Shown: positions 53,896 to 62,803 of the stretch, piece after piece
How the letters are laid out: each line of letters begins with the position of its first letter
How positions within the stretch are numbered: the first letter of the stretch is position 1
Assembly: GCF_001665785.1 (NCBI RefSeq)
Contig: NZ_LZSO01000017.1
Location: forward strand, 124,001 to 188,000
Length of the DNA: 64,000 nt
Source: Mycolicibacterium peregrinum
GTDB taxonomy: Bacteria; Actinomycetota; Actinomycetes; Mycobacteriales; Mycobacteriaceae
Reading direction: 5' to 3'
Notes under the pieces: generated by a model
Seen by the model: the letters and a program-made list of their open reading frames with translations, nothing else
Database searches by the model: none
Told to the model about the DNA's origin: nothing
Position numbers and translations under genes: made by a program

Positions 53896-54157
53896 TCTCC
53901 TTGGCCATCTGGATGTCCTTCTCGGTGATCCCGCCGGCCGAATGCGTCACTAGCGCGAAAGTGACTGTGCGCCATCGGATATCGATATCGGGATGATGGT
54001 CTTTTTCCTCGGCGAACTCGGCGACACGGCGCACGGCATCGATGCCGTCAAGGAACGTCGGGAATTTGGTGGATCTGCGCAGGGCACCCGCCGCGCGTTC
54101 CCAGCCCGGCAGATCGGGCAGTGCGGCGTCGACCTGATCGTTCGATAACACGGCCAT
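53864..54157 (-). CDS. Pterin-4a-carbinolamine dehydratase
   Basis: 97 aa enzyme that dehydrates 4a-hydroxytetrahydrobiopterin. The family pattern is clear: [29 protein letters not shown], with the two conserved His, Pro and the Thr-His. Often called phhB; the M. tuberculosis counterpart lies between pimE and mutT2 as here. The last 32 bp overlap the 3' end of pimE. The ATG at 54157 is 1 nt from a perfect 20-bp palindrome shared with mutT2. Confidence 0.93.
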   Translation of the reverse strand: MAVLSNDQVDAALPDLPGWERAAGALRRSTKFPTFLDGIDAVRRVAEFAEEKDHHPDIDIRWRTVTFALVTHSAGGITEKDIQMAKEINRILSDQPG

Positions 54158-54158
54158 A

Positions 54159-54178
54159 CCCGACGGTATACCGTCGGG
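54159..54178. promoter_or_regulatory. Perfect 20-bp palindrome between divergent genes
   Basis: CCCGACGGTA followed by its exact complement fills the gap of 25 bp between the PCD and mutT2 start codons. The centre GGTATACC could be a symmetric -10 region for two short-leader transcripts, an operator, or both. Confidence 0.55.
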
Positions 54179-54182
54179 CGCG

Positions 54183-54617
54183 ATGGATGCGCAGATCGTG
54201 GTGGCCGGTGCTCTGTTCTCGGCGGCTGGGCTGTTGGTCGCCCAACGGCAGCGGCCGCCGGAGCTGGCCGGTCTGTGGGAGTTGCCCGGTGGCAAGGTGG
54301 CCGCCGGTGAGAGTGACGCCGACGCACTGGCCCGCGAACTGCGGGAGGAACTGGGCGTCGAGGTGAGCGTCGGTGACCGTCTCGGCGTGGATGTCGCACT
54401 CAAGGCAGGCATGACCCTGCGCGCCTACCGGGCCACCCTCACATCGGGCAGTCCGCAGCCGCACGATCATCGGGAGCTGCGCTGGGTGACGGCCGACGAG
54501 CTCGACGCGCTGGCGTGGGTGCCGGCCGACCGGGCCTGGCTCCCGGACCTTGCCGAAGTACTTTCTCGGCCGAGCGGTCCCCCGCAAGCGGAAGGGGCCC
54601 CCAGCGAAAGTGCCTGA
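54183..54617 (+). CDS. mutT2: Nudix 8-oxo-dGTP/CTP pyrophosphohydrolase
   Basis: 144 aa Nudix hydrolase that sanitises oxidised nucleotides; MutT2 of mycobacteria favours dCTP and 5-methyl-CTP. The Nudix box is complete: [26 protein letters not shown] (about 36-61). Start [18 protein letters not shown] and end EVLSRP fit Rv1160. The last 18 residues ([15 protein letters not shown] region) are encoded by the 34-bp repeat copy B plus the terminator stem, so they are probably an acquired non-functional tail. Divergent from the PCD gene. Confidence 0.93.
   Translation: MDAQIVVAGALFSAAGLLVAQRQRPPELAGLWELPGGKVAAGESDADALARELREELGVEVSVGDRLGVDVALKAGMTLRAYRATLTSGSPQPHDHRELRWVTADELDALAWVPADRAWLPDLAEVLSRPSGPPQAEGAPSESA
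54570..54603. repeat. 34-bp dispersed repeat, copy B
   Basis: 32 of 34 bases identical to 7154-7187, differing at positions 7 and 23. Here it lies inside the 3' end of mutT2 and, as in copy A, is followed within 2 bp by a terminator hairpin. Confidence 0.7.
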
Positions 54618-54642
54618 AACGGCCCGATTTCAGACACTTTCG
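54605..54642. terminator. Terminator hairpin overlapping the mutT2 stop
   Basis: CGAAAGTGCCTGAAA (54605-54619) pairs with 54628-54642 at 14 of 15 positions around an 8-nt loop. The mutT2 TGA (54615-54617) is inside the left arm. Confidence 0.7.
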
Positions 54643-54784
54643 CGATTGGTCACACAAAAAGGGTGACCGCACAACAGGATTAATTTCGACATATCGATGT
54701 TGCGGATTACATTTCCGTGAAACTGCCTGCAACGTTTCCGGGAAAATGACGCGACCGTGCCGAACATGATGTTTTGCTGTTCGG

Positions 54785-56008
54785 GTGACCACGGCAAGTA
54801 CGCCGTACCTGGGCCGAGGACAGGGCATGAATCTTGTGCTGGCCACCTGGGTCTCGGCCATCAATTTCTGGGCCTGGAACATGATCGGCCCACTTTCCAC
54901 TACTTACGCCGGCGACATGAAGCTCAGTGCCACGCAGGCTTCGATGCTTGTCGCCACGCCGATACTGGTCGGATCGCTCGGCCGCATAGCGGTCGGCGCA
55001 CTGACCGACAGGTACGGCGGTCGCACCATGTTCCTCGCGGTGACGCTGGCCTCGATCGTGCCGGTGCTGGCCGTCGGTGCGGCGGGTGAGGCCCGGTCGT
55101 ATCCGATGTTGTTGGTGTGCGGATTCTTCCTGGGAATCGCCGGTACCATATTCGCGGTCGGAATCCCGTTCGCCAACAATTGGTACGAGCCGTCCCGCCG
55201 CGGATATGCCACCGGAGTATTCGGCATGGGAATGGTCGGCACAGCGCTGTCGGCATTCTTCACTCCGCGATTTGTGCGGTGGTTCGGATTGTTCCCGACG
55301 CATCTCATCATCGCGGTGGCCCTGGCACTGACGGCCGTGTTGTGCATTGTGGTGATGCGCAATTCACCGGCATTCCAGCCGAACACCGACCCGGTGCTGC
55401 CGAAGCTCAAATCGGCGCTGAAACTTCCGGTGACGTGGGAGATGTCGTTCCTGTACGCGGTGGTCTTCGGTGGGTTCGTCGCATTCAGCAACTACCTGCC
55501 CACCTACATCAAGAACGTGTACGAGTTCTCCTCCGTCGAAGCAGGATCCCGCACAGCGGGCTTCGCACTGGCCGCGGTGCTGGCCCGACCGGTCGGTGGT
55601 GCGCTCTCGGATCGGATACCGCCCAAGTACGTCGTGCTCACGTCCTTCGCCGGAACCGCGGTACTCGCCTTCATTGCGATGTTCCAGCCGCCCCCGGACG
55701 TGTGGTCGGCGGCGACCTTCATCGGACTGGCGATCTTCCTGGGCATCGGTACCGGCGGGGTATTCGCCTGGGTGGCGCGTCGTTCACCGGCCAAAGAGGT
55801 GGGCTCGGTCACCGGAATCGTCGCCGCCGCAGGTGGTTTGGGCGGCTACTTCCCGCCGCTGGTGATGGGCGCCACGTACGACGCTGTGGATCACGACTAC
55901 TCCGTCGGGCTTGTGCTGTTGGTGGCGACGGCATTGGTGGCGTTCGGCTACACCGCTCTACGACTGCACGCCCACGAACCTCAGCAGGCCAAGGAGGCCC
56001 ATCGATGA
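54785..56008 (+). CDS. narK: Nitrate/nitrite MFS transporter
   Basis: 407 aa, 12 membrane segments, NNP family of the MFS. The family signature is visible: FFLGIAGTIFAVGIPFANNWYEPSR with GYATGVFGMGMVGTA, and SDRIPPKYVVLTSF / GIGTGGVFAWVARRSPAKEVGSVTGIVAAAGGLGG in the C-terminal half. It brings nitrate in and exports nitrite for the reductase encoded next. GTG at 54785. The stop overlaps the narG start (ATGA), so transporter and enzyme are translated together. Confidence 0.93.
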   Translation: MTTASTPYLGRGQGMNLVLATWVSAINFWAWNMIGPLSTTYAGDMKLSATQASMLVATPILVGSLGRIAVGALTDRYGGRTMFLAVTLASIVPVLAVGAAGEARSYPMLLVCGFFLGIAGTIFAVGIPFANNWYEPSRRGYATGVFGMGMVGTALSAFFTPRFVRWFGLFPTHLIIAVALALTAVLCIVVMRNSPAFQPNTDPVLPKLKSALKLPVTWEMSFLYAVVFGGFVAFSNYLPTYIKNVYEFSSVEAGSRTAGFALAAVLARPVGGALSDRIPPKYVVLTSFAGTAVLAFIAMFQPPPDVWSAATFIGLAIFLGIGTGGVFAWVARRSPAKEVGSVTGIVAAAGGLGGYFPPLVMGATYDAVDHDYSVGLVLLVATALVAFGYTALRLHAHEPQQAKEAHR

Positions 56009-59000
56009 GCAAGCCCCACGTCGGCGGATCGATCGAGGAATTGCTCGAGCGCAGCGGGAGGTTCTTCACCGCCGGTGAGTTCTCCGACGACCTGCGTACG
56101 GTCACACGCCAGGGGGGCCGTCAGGGCGACGTGTTCTACCGCGACCGGTGGAGCCACGACAAGGTGGTGCGCTCCACCCACGGGGTCAACTGCACGGGTT
56201 CCTGCTCCTGGAAGATCTACGTCAAGGACGGGATCATCACCTGGGAAACCCAGGAGACCGACTACCCGTCGGTGGGGGCGGACCGACCTGAGTACGAGCC
56301 ACGCGGATGCCCGCGCGGTGCGGCGTTCTCCTGGTACACCTACTCGCCGACGCGGGTGCGGTACCCGTACGCGCGTGGCGTGCTGGTGGAGATGTATCGG
56401 GAAGCCAAGGCGCGCCTGGAGGATCCGGTGCTCGCCTGGGCCGACATTCAGGCCGATCCGGAACGCCGCAAGCGCTATCACCGCGCGCGCGGTAAAGGCG
56501 GCCTGGTCCGGGTCAGCTGGACCGAGGCCACCGAGATGATCGCCGCCGCACATGTGCACACGATCAAGACCTACGGGCCGGACCGGGTGGCGGGTTTCTC
56601 GCCGATCCCGGCGATGTCGATGGTGTCGTTCGCGGCCGGGTCCCGGTTCGTGGAGCTCATCGGCGGGGTGATGACGTCGTTCTACGACTGGTACGCCGAT
56701 CTGCCGGTGGCCTCTCCGCAGGTGTTCGGCGATCAGACCGATGTGCCGGAGTCCGGCGATTGGTGGGACGCGTCGTATCTGATGATGTGGGGCTCGAACG
56801 TCCCGGTGACACGCACGCCCGACGCGCACTGGATGGCCGAGGTCCGCTACCGCGGAACCAAAGTGGTGACGGTCAGCCCGGATTACGCCGACAACACCAA
56901 GTTCGCCGACGAGTGGATGCCGTGCGCGGCGGGCACCGACGGGGCGCTGGCGATGGCGATGGGCCACGTCATCCTCGACGAGTGCTTTGTGCAGAACCGG
57001 ATTCCCTATTTCGTCGACTACGTTCGCAAGTTCACCGATCTGCCGTTCCTGGTCAAGCTCGAAGAGCGCGACGGTGTGCTGGTTCCCGGGAAGAACCTCA
57101 CCGCAGCAGATCTCGGCGGCCCGACCGCCGAGCAGGAGAACGCGGCGTTCAAGCCGGTGCTGCTCGACGGCGCGAGCAACAGTGTCGCAGTCCCGCAGGG
57201 CTCGCTCGGGTTCCGGTACGGCGCCGACGGTGTCGGCAAGTGGAATCTCGATCTGGAGGATCTGGTTCCGGCGCTGACGGTGTCGGGGGACATCTTCGAG
57301 ACCGCCGAGATCACGTTGCCCCGGTTCGACACCGTCGACGGAAGCGGCGCGACCATGCAGCGCGGGGTGCCGGTGCGACGGGTCGGCGAGCACCTGGTGT
57401 GCACGGTGTTCGACCTGATGCTGGCTCAGTACGGCGTGCACCGTCCCGGACTGCCCGGTGAGTGGCCCACCGGAAACGACGACGCCACCCAGCCGTACAC
57501 CCCGGCCTGGCAGGAGCAGATCACGGGGGTGTCGGCGGGCCAGGCCATCCGGGTGGCACGCGAATTCGCCCGCAACGCCGAGGAATCCGGCGGCCGGTCG
57601 ATGATCATCATGGGCGCGGGTATCTGCCAGTGGTTCCACGGCGATGCCACCTACCGGGCCGTGCTGGCACTGCTCCTGCTCACCGGGTCGATGGGCCGCA
57701 ACGGCGGTGGCTGGGCGCACTACGTCGGCCAGGAGAAGTGCCGTCCCGTCACCGGGTGGGCCGCCATGGCGATGGGTACTGACTGGTCGCGCCCGCCGCG
57801 GCAGATGGCCGGTACGTCGTACTGGTACGCCCATACCGACCAGTGGCGGTACGACGGGTACCGTGCCGATGCCCTGTCCAGTCCGGTCGGGCGGGGCCGA
57901 TTCCGCGACAAGCACACGATGGATGTGATGAGTTCGGCGGTGGCCATGGGATGGACACCGTTCTTCCCCCAGTTCGACCGCTCGAGTCTGGACGTTGTCG
58001 ACGAGGCGAAGGTCGCCGGCCGAGAAGTGCCGGAATACGTCGCCGAGCAGTTGGCAAGTGGCGGGCTGAAACTCGCGGTCACCGATCCCGACAACCCGGC
58101 GAACTGGCCTCGCGTCCTCAACGTCTGGCGGGCCAACCTGTTGGGCTCGTCCAGCAAGGGCAACGAGTACTTCCTGCGGCACCTGCTCGGCACGACGTCG
58201 AACGTGCAGGCCGAGCCGGCCGGGGCGGAGTTGCGGCCCAAGGACGTGGTCTGGAGCGATGACATCCCAGAGGGCAAGCTCGATCTGCTGATGTCGATCG
58301 ACTTCCGCATGACGTCGACCACGCTGCTCTCCGATGTCGTGCTGCCCGCGGCGACCTGGTACGAGAAGGCCGACCTGTCCAGCACAGACATGCACCCCTA
58401 CATCCATGCCTTCAGCCCGGCGGTCGATCCGCCATGGGAAACCCGTTCGGATTTCGAGGCCTTCGGTGCGATCGCCCGGACCTTCAGCACGCTCGCCGCC
58501 CGGCACCTGGGCACCCGCACCGACGTGGTGATGGGCACGCTGCAGCACGACACCCCGGGTGCGATGGCTTATCCCGGTGGCACCGAACACGATTGGCGGG
58601 TCACCGGTGAGACACCGGTGCCGGGCAAGACGATGGGCCCGCTGGTCGTGGTCGAGCGCGACTACACGGCGATCGCCGAGAAATGGGCGACACTGGGCCC
58701 GCTGGTCGAGAGCCTGGGCCTGACCACCAAGGGCATAACCACCCATCCCGACCACGAGGTCGCCGAACTCGCTGCCAAGTTCGGGGTGATGGATTCGGGT
58801 GCCGGCCAGGGCCGCCCGGCGATCACCACGGCCGAGCGGATGTCCGATGTGATCCTCGCGCTGTCGGGCACGTCCAACGGCCGGCTCGCAGTGGAAGGCT
58901 TCCGGGAACTCGAACGACGTACCGGGCGCAAGCTCATTCACCTGGCCATCGGCAACGAGGAACGCCGGATCACCTACGCCGACACCCAGGCCAGACCGGT

Positions 59001-59691
59001 CCCGGTGATCACCAGCCCCGAGTGGTCGGGCAGTGAGACCGGCGGCAGGCGATACGCGCCGTTCACGGTGAACATCGAGGAGCTCAAGCCCTTCCACACT
59101 CTCACCGGCCGAATGCACTTCTACGTCGACCACGACTGGTTGGAGGAACTCGGCGAACAGTTGCCGATCTACCGGCCACCGTTGGACATGGCGCGGCTGT
59201 TCGGCGAATCGAAGCTGGGCCGCGACGGTATCGGCCTGACCGTGCGGTACCTGACCCCGCACTCCAAGTGGTCGATCCACTCGGAGTACCAGGACAACCT
59301 GTTCATGCTGTCGCTGTCGCGCGGCGGCCCGACCATGTGGATGAGCCCGTTGGACGCCGCGAAGATCGATGTGAAGGACAACGATTGGATCGAGGCGGTG
59401 AACCGCAACGGCGTACTGGTGTGCCGCGCCGTGGTCAGCCACCGCATGCCAGAGGGAGTGGTGTACGTCTACCACGCTCAGGAACGGACCATCGACGTGC
59501 CGCTGAGCGAAACCACCGGAACCCGCGGCGGTATCCACAACTCACTGACTCGGCTGTTGGTCAAGCCCAGCCATCTTGCCGGTGGGTACGCCCAGCACTC
59601 GTTCGCGTGGAACTATCTCGGCCCCACCGGAAATCAGCGTGACGAAGTGACGGTGGTCCGCCGCCGCTCGCAGGAGGTGAAGTACCAGTGA
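56005..59691 (+). CDS. narG: Respiratory nitrate reductase, alpha subunit
   Basis: 1228 aa molybdo-bis-MGD catalytic subunit reducing nitrate to nitrite on the cytoplasmic face of the membrane. Evidence: the N-terminal FS0 cluster pattern His-x3-Cys-x3-Cys (STHGVNCTGSCSW) and its last Cys in RGCPRGAAF, the Mo-ligand Asp in FYDWYADLPVASP, and MMWGSNVPVTRTPDAHW. Length fits M. tuberculosis NarG. The ATG at 56005 has AAGGAGG at 7-8 nt. No Tat motif at the N-terminus, as for membrane-bound NarG. It overlaps narK and narH. Confidence 0.97.
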   Translation: MSKPHVGGSIEELLERSGRFFTAGEFSDDLRTVTRQGGRQGDVFYRDRWSHDKVVRSTHGVNCTGSCSWKIYVKDGIITWETQETDYPSVGADRPEYEPRGCPRGAAFSWYTYSPTRVRYPYARGVLVEMYREAKARLEDPVLAWADIQADPERRKRYHRARGKGGLVRVSWTEATEMIAAAHVHTIKTYGPDRVAGFSPIPAMSMVSFAAGSRFVELIGGVMTSFYDWYADLPVASPQVFGDQTDVPESGDWWDASYLMMWGSNVPVTRTPDAHWMAEVRYRGTKVVTVSPDYADNTKFADEWMPCAAGTDGALAMAMGHVILDECFVQNRIPYFVDYVRKFTDLPFLVKLEERDGVLVPGKNLTAADLGGPTAEQENAAFKPVLLDGASNSVAVPQGSLGFRYGADGVGKWNLDLEDLVPALTVSGDIFETAEITLPRFDTVDGSGATMQRGVPVRRVGEHLVCTVFDLMLAQYGVHRPGLPGEWPTGNDDATQPYTPAWQEQITGVSAGQAIRVAREFARNAEESGGRSMIIMGAGICQWFHGDATYRAVLALLLLTGSMGRNGGGWAHYVGQEKCRPVTGWAAMAMGTDWSRPPRQMAGTSYWYAHTDQWRYDGYRADALSSPVGRGRFRDKHTMDVMSSAVAMGWTPFFPQFDRSSLDVVDEAKVAGREVPEYVAEQLASGGLKLAVTDPDNPANWPRVLNVWRANLLGSSSKGNEYFLRHLLGTTSNVQAEPAGAELRPKDVVWSDDIPEGKLDLLMSIDFRMTSTTLLSDVVLPAATWYEKADLSSTDMHPYIHAFSPAVDPPWETRSDFEAFGAIARTFSTLAARHLGTRTDVVMGTLQHDTPGAMAYPGGTEHDWRVTGETPVPGKTMGPLVVVERDYTAIAEKWATLGPLVESLGLTTKGITTHPDHEVAELAAKFGVMDSGAGQGRPAITTAERMSDVILALSGTSNGRLAVEGFRELERRTGRKLIHLAIGNEERRITYADTQARPVPVITSPEWSGSETGGRRYAPFTVNIEELKPFHTLTGRMHFYVDHDWLEELGEQLPIYRPPLDMARLFGESKLGRDGIGLTVRYLTPHSKWSIHSEYQDNLFMLSLSRGGPTMWMSPLDAAKIDVKDNDWIEAVNRNGVLVCRAVVSHRMPEGVVYVYHAQERTIDVPLSETTGTRGGIHNSLTRLLVKPSHLAGGYAQHSFAWNYLGPTGNQRDEVTVVRRRSQEVKYQ

Positions 59692-61337
59692 AGGTCATGG
59701 CCCAGATGGCGATGGTGATGAACCTCGACAAGTGCATCGGGTGTCAAACCTGTTCGGTGACCTGCAAACAGGCCTGGACCAACCGGGCCGGCACCGAGTA
59801 CGTCTGGTTCAACAACGTCGAAACCCGTCCAGGGCAGGGTTATCCGCGTACCTACCAGGACCAGGAGAAGTGGCGCGGGGGGTGGAAGCTGGACCGGCGT
59901 GGCCGGCTGCGACTGCGTGACGGCGGTCGGCTGGCCAAGCTGGCCAGGATCTTCGCGAACCCGAAGTTGCCCTCGATCGACGACTACTACGAGCCGTGGA
60001 CCTACGACTACGAGAACCTGACCTCGGCGCCGCTGGGTGAGCACATCCCGACCGCGCCGCCGCGCAGCCTGATCACCGGCAAGCCCATGAAGGTGTCGTG
60101 GTCGGCAAACTGGGACGACGACCTGGCCGGGTCGCCGGAAATCGTGCCAGGGGATCCGGTCCTCAAACAGGTCAGCGAGCAGATCAAGCTGGAGTTCGAG
60201 CAGACCTTCATGTTCTATCTGCCCCGGATCTGCGAGCACTGCCTGAACCCGGCGTGTGTGGCGTCCTGCCCGTCGGGCGCGATGTACAAGCGTTCCGAGG
60301 ACGGCATCGTGCTGGTCGATCAGGACCGGTGCCGCGGCTGGCGCATGTGTGTGTCCGGATGTCCGTACAAGAAGGTGTATTTCAACCACAAGACCGGCAA
60401 GGCCGAGAAGTGCACACTGTGCTACCCGCGGATCGAGGTCGGGTTGCCCACGGTGTGCTCCGAGACCTGCGTGGGCCGGTTGCGCTACCTCGGTCTGGTG
60501 TTCTACGACGTCGACCGGGTACTCGAAGCGGCGTCGGTGCCCGACGACAAGGATCTCTACGAAGCGCAGCGGCAGATCCTGCTCGACCCGACCGACCCCG
60601 AGGTGATCGCCGGGGCCCGGGCCGAGGGCATCTCCGACGAGTGGATCGAAGCCGCTCAACGATCCCCGGTGTACAAGTTGATCCACACCTATGGTGTTGC
60701 GCTGCCGCTGCATCCGGAATTCCGGACGGTGCCGATGGTGTGGTACATCCCGCCGCTGTCGCCGGTGGTCGACGCGGTCAGCCGCGACGGACACGACGGT
60801 GAGGACGTCGGCAATCTGTTCGGGGCCCTGGAGGCACTGCGGATCCCGATCGAGTACCTGGCGGGGTTGTTCACCGCGGGGGACACCGCCGTCGTCGAGG
60901 GAGTGCTGCGCCGTCTTGCGGCGATGCGCTCGTACATGCGTGACATCAACCTCGGGCGCGACACCCAGCCGCACATCCCGGCCGCGGTGGGGATGACCGA
61001 GGAACGGATGTACGAGATGTACCGGCTGCTGGCACTCGCGAAATATGAGGAGCGCTACGTCATTCCGACTGCGTACAGCACCGAGGGGATACCCGGGACG
61101 GAGGAGCCCGGTTGTTCACTGTCCTTCGAGGGCGGGCCCGGAATGTACGAGTCGGGTCCTTTCGGCGAGGCCAGCGGTGGGCCGGTTCCCGTGGCGGTGG
61201 AGACGTTCCACGCGTTGCAACACCGGCAGACCAGCGACGGCATGGCCGCCAACGCCGACCGGCCCTCGCGCGTCAATCTGCTCAACTGGGACGGCAGGGG
61301 AGTGCCGTCCGGAATGTTCCCAGGTGGTGATCGGTGA
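59688..61337 (+). CDS. narH: Respiratory nitrate reductase, beta subunit
   Basis: 549 aa electron-transfer subunit with four iron-sulfur clusters: CIGCQTCSVTCKQAW, ICEHCLNPACVASCPSG, CRGWRMCVSGCPYKK and CTLCYPRIE / TVCSETCVGR. The Trp in CRGWRMC replaces the second Cys, the known reason for the single [3Fe-4S] cluster of NarH. It passes electrons from the heme subunit NarI to NarG. GTG start, 4-nt overlap with narG. Confidence 0.97.
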   Translation: MKVMAQMAMVMNLDKCIGCQTCSVTCKQAWTNRAGTEYVWFNNVETRPGQGYPRTYQDQEKWRGGWKLDRRGRLRLRDGGRLAKLARIFANPKLPSIDDYYEPWTYDYENLTSAPLGEHIPTAPPRSLITGKPMKVSWSANWDDDLAGSPEIVPGDPVLKQVSEQIKLEFEQTFMFYLPRICEHCLNPACVASCPSGAMYKRSEDGIVLVDQDRCRGWRMCVSGCPYKKVYFNHKTGKAEKCTLCYPRIEVGLPTVCSETCVGRLRYLGLVFYDVDRVLEAASVPDDKDLYEAQRQILLDPTDPEVIAGARAEGISDEWIEAAQRSPVYKLIHTYGVALPLHPEFRTVPMVWYIPPLSPVVDAVSRDGHDGEDVGNLFGALEALRIPIEYLAGLFTAGDTAVVEGVLRRLAAMRSYMRDINLGRDTQPHIPAAVGMTEERMYEMYRLLALAKYEERYVIPTAYSTEGIPGTEEPGCSLSFEGGPGMYESGPFGEASGGPVPVAVETFHALQHRQTSDGMAANADRPSRVNLLNWDGRGVPSGMFPGGDR

Positions 61338-62014
61338 TGAAGCGTCGCAACCGAACCCGCGACAACAGCCTGATCCGTCGCTCCCGCGACAACACCATGC
61401 AGGACCGCTTGGTGTGGCAGGCGGCGTCGCTGATGCTGGCCTACCCGGACGACGGGCATACCGACCGGCTTCAGGCCGCGGCGCGCCTGCTGGACCACGT
61501 CACCGGTGACGCCAGGGCGCTGCTCGGCGAAACCGTTGTCGGGTTGAGCCTGCGCCCCACCATGGAGTTGCAGCAGGAGTACGTCGACACCTTCGACCTG
61601 CAGAAGCGGTGCACCATGCTGCTGACGTACTGGACCTCGGGGGACACCCGGAACCGGGGAGCCGACATGGTCGAGTTCACCCAGACCTACCGGGGCGCAG
61701 GCGTCGAAATTCCGAAAGATGAGGCGCCCGACCATCTTCCGGTGGTGCTGGAATTCGCGGCCACGGTCGACCCGGAGGCGGGGCGACGGCTGCTCGCCAA
61801 GTACCGGGTGCCGATCGGTGTGGTGGCCGAGGCGCTGGCCGAGCGGAAATCGCCGTACGCGCCCGTCGTCGCAGCGGTGGCCCGAACCCTGCCGACGCTG
61901 GCTTCGGTCGATGACGTGTCGCGTCTGATGATGTCCGGACCGCCTGCGGAATCGGTGGGGCTGCAGCCATTTCAGCTGACCGTACCGCCCCGCCGGGTAC
62001 AGGAGGTGCTGTGA
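61337..62014 (+). CDS. narJ: Nitrate reductase molybdenum cofactor assembly chaperone
   Basis: 225 aa NarJ chaperone needed for cofactor insertion into NarG before membrane attachment. Core features: RLVWQAASLMLAYPDDGH, the motif ELQQEYVDTFDLQKRCTMLLTYWTSGDTRNRG, and DHLPVVLEFAA. The ATG at 61337 overlaps the narH stop (TGATG). The first 20 residues are an Arg-rich tail with a small internal duplication (TRDNS / SRDNT); an internal ATG at 61397 would give 205 aa, close to the usual size. Confidence 0.95.
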   Translation: MKRRNRTRDNSLIRRSRDNTMQDRLVWQAASLMLAYPDDGHTDRLQAAARLLDHVTGDARALLGETVVGLSLRPTMELQQEYVDTFDLQKRCTMLLTYWTSGDTRNRGADMVEFTQTYRGAGVEIPKDEAPDHLPVVLEFAATVDPEAGRRLLAKYRVPIGVVAEALAERKSPYAPVVAAVARTLPTLASVDDVSRLMMSGPPAESVGLQPFQLTVPPRRVQEVL

Positions 62015-62742
62015 TGTCGGGCTGGGAGATCTTCTGGGATGTGGTGCCGTATGTGACCTTGGCGATGGTCGCCGTGGGCACCTGGTGGCGGTACCGCTAT
62101 GACAAGTTCGGCTGGACCACCCGCTCGTCCCAGCTCTATGAGTCGCGGTTGCTGCGCATCGCCAGCCCGATGTTCCACTTCGGCATGCTGGTGGTGTTCG
62201 TCGGACATGTCATCGGCCTGTTCATCCCCGAATCGTGGATGGATCTGGTGATGAGTGACCACATCTATCACCTTCAGGCGGTGATCCTCGGCGGGATCGC
62301 CGGCATTGCGGCCCTTGTCGGCATCGCACTGCTGATCTACCGCCGCCGCGCCACCGGCCCGGTGTTCATGGCCACCACTGTCAACGACAAGACGATGTAT
62401 GTGGTCCTGGTGGCCGCGATGGTGGCCGGGTTCGCCTGTACGGCGATCGGGGCGACGCCCGAGGGCGCCGAGCACGACTACCGCGAGACCGTGTCGCCGT
62501 GGTTCCGCTCGATCTGGATCTTCCAGCCCCGCGGCGACTTGATGGTCCAAGCGCCGGTGTACTTCCACATCCACGTGATGATCGCGCTCGTGCTGTTCTG
62601 CCTGTGGCCGTTCACCCGGCTGGTTCACGTCTTCAGCGCGCCGATCGGCTACCTGTTCCGGCCCTACGTCGTGTACCGCAGCCGGGACGTCGCCAAGGAG
62701 AGTGAACTGGTCGGATCCCGCCCGCAGCGTAGGGGTTGGTGA
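62014..62742 (+). CDS. narI: Respiratory nitrate reductase, gamma subunit (cytochrome b)
   Basis: 242 aa di-heme b membrane subunit oxidising menaquinol, five membrane segments. Heme-ligand histidines are seen in FHFGMLVVFVGHVIG and in FHIHVMIALVLF with RLVHVFS. The ATG at 62014 sits 7 nt after AGGAGG; GTG at 62011 is in frame. It overlaps narJ and ends the operon; the following gap holds a DosR-like box for the next gene. Confidence 0.96.
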   Translation: MSGWEIFWDVVPYVTLAMVAVGTWWRYRYDKFGWTTRSSQLYESRLLRIASPMFHFGMLVVFVGHVIGLFIPESWMDLVMSDHIYHLQAVILGGIAGIAALVGIALLIYRRRATGPVFMATTVNDKTMYVVLVAAMVAGFACTAIGATPEGAEHDYRETVSPWFRSIWIFQPRGDLMVQAPVYFHIHVMIALVLFCLWPFTRLVHVFSAPIGYLFRPYVVYRSRDVAKESELVGSRPQRRGW

Positions 62743-62751
62743 GCGCCTGAA

Positions 62752-62771
62752 CTAGGGACTTTCGGCCCTGC
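62752..62771 (+). promoter_or_regulatory. DosR-like box upstream of the WS/DGAT gene
   Basis: The core GGGACTTTCGGCCC (62755-62768) agrees with the core of the DosR consensus (GGGACTWWAGTCCC) at 12 of 14 positions, and it is 35 bp from the ATG. Outer bases fit poorly. Confidence 0.5.
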
Positions 62772-62803
62772 CGTGCGGGTTCTGGCCAGCGGACGATTGC
62801 GGT

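Noticed and set aside
55981..59538. 1185-codon minus-strand frame opposite narG
   Set aside because: Fully antisense to narG, rich in His/Arg/Gly/Pro, no motif; a known artefact of GC-rich codon use.
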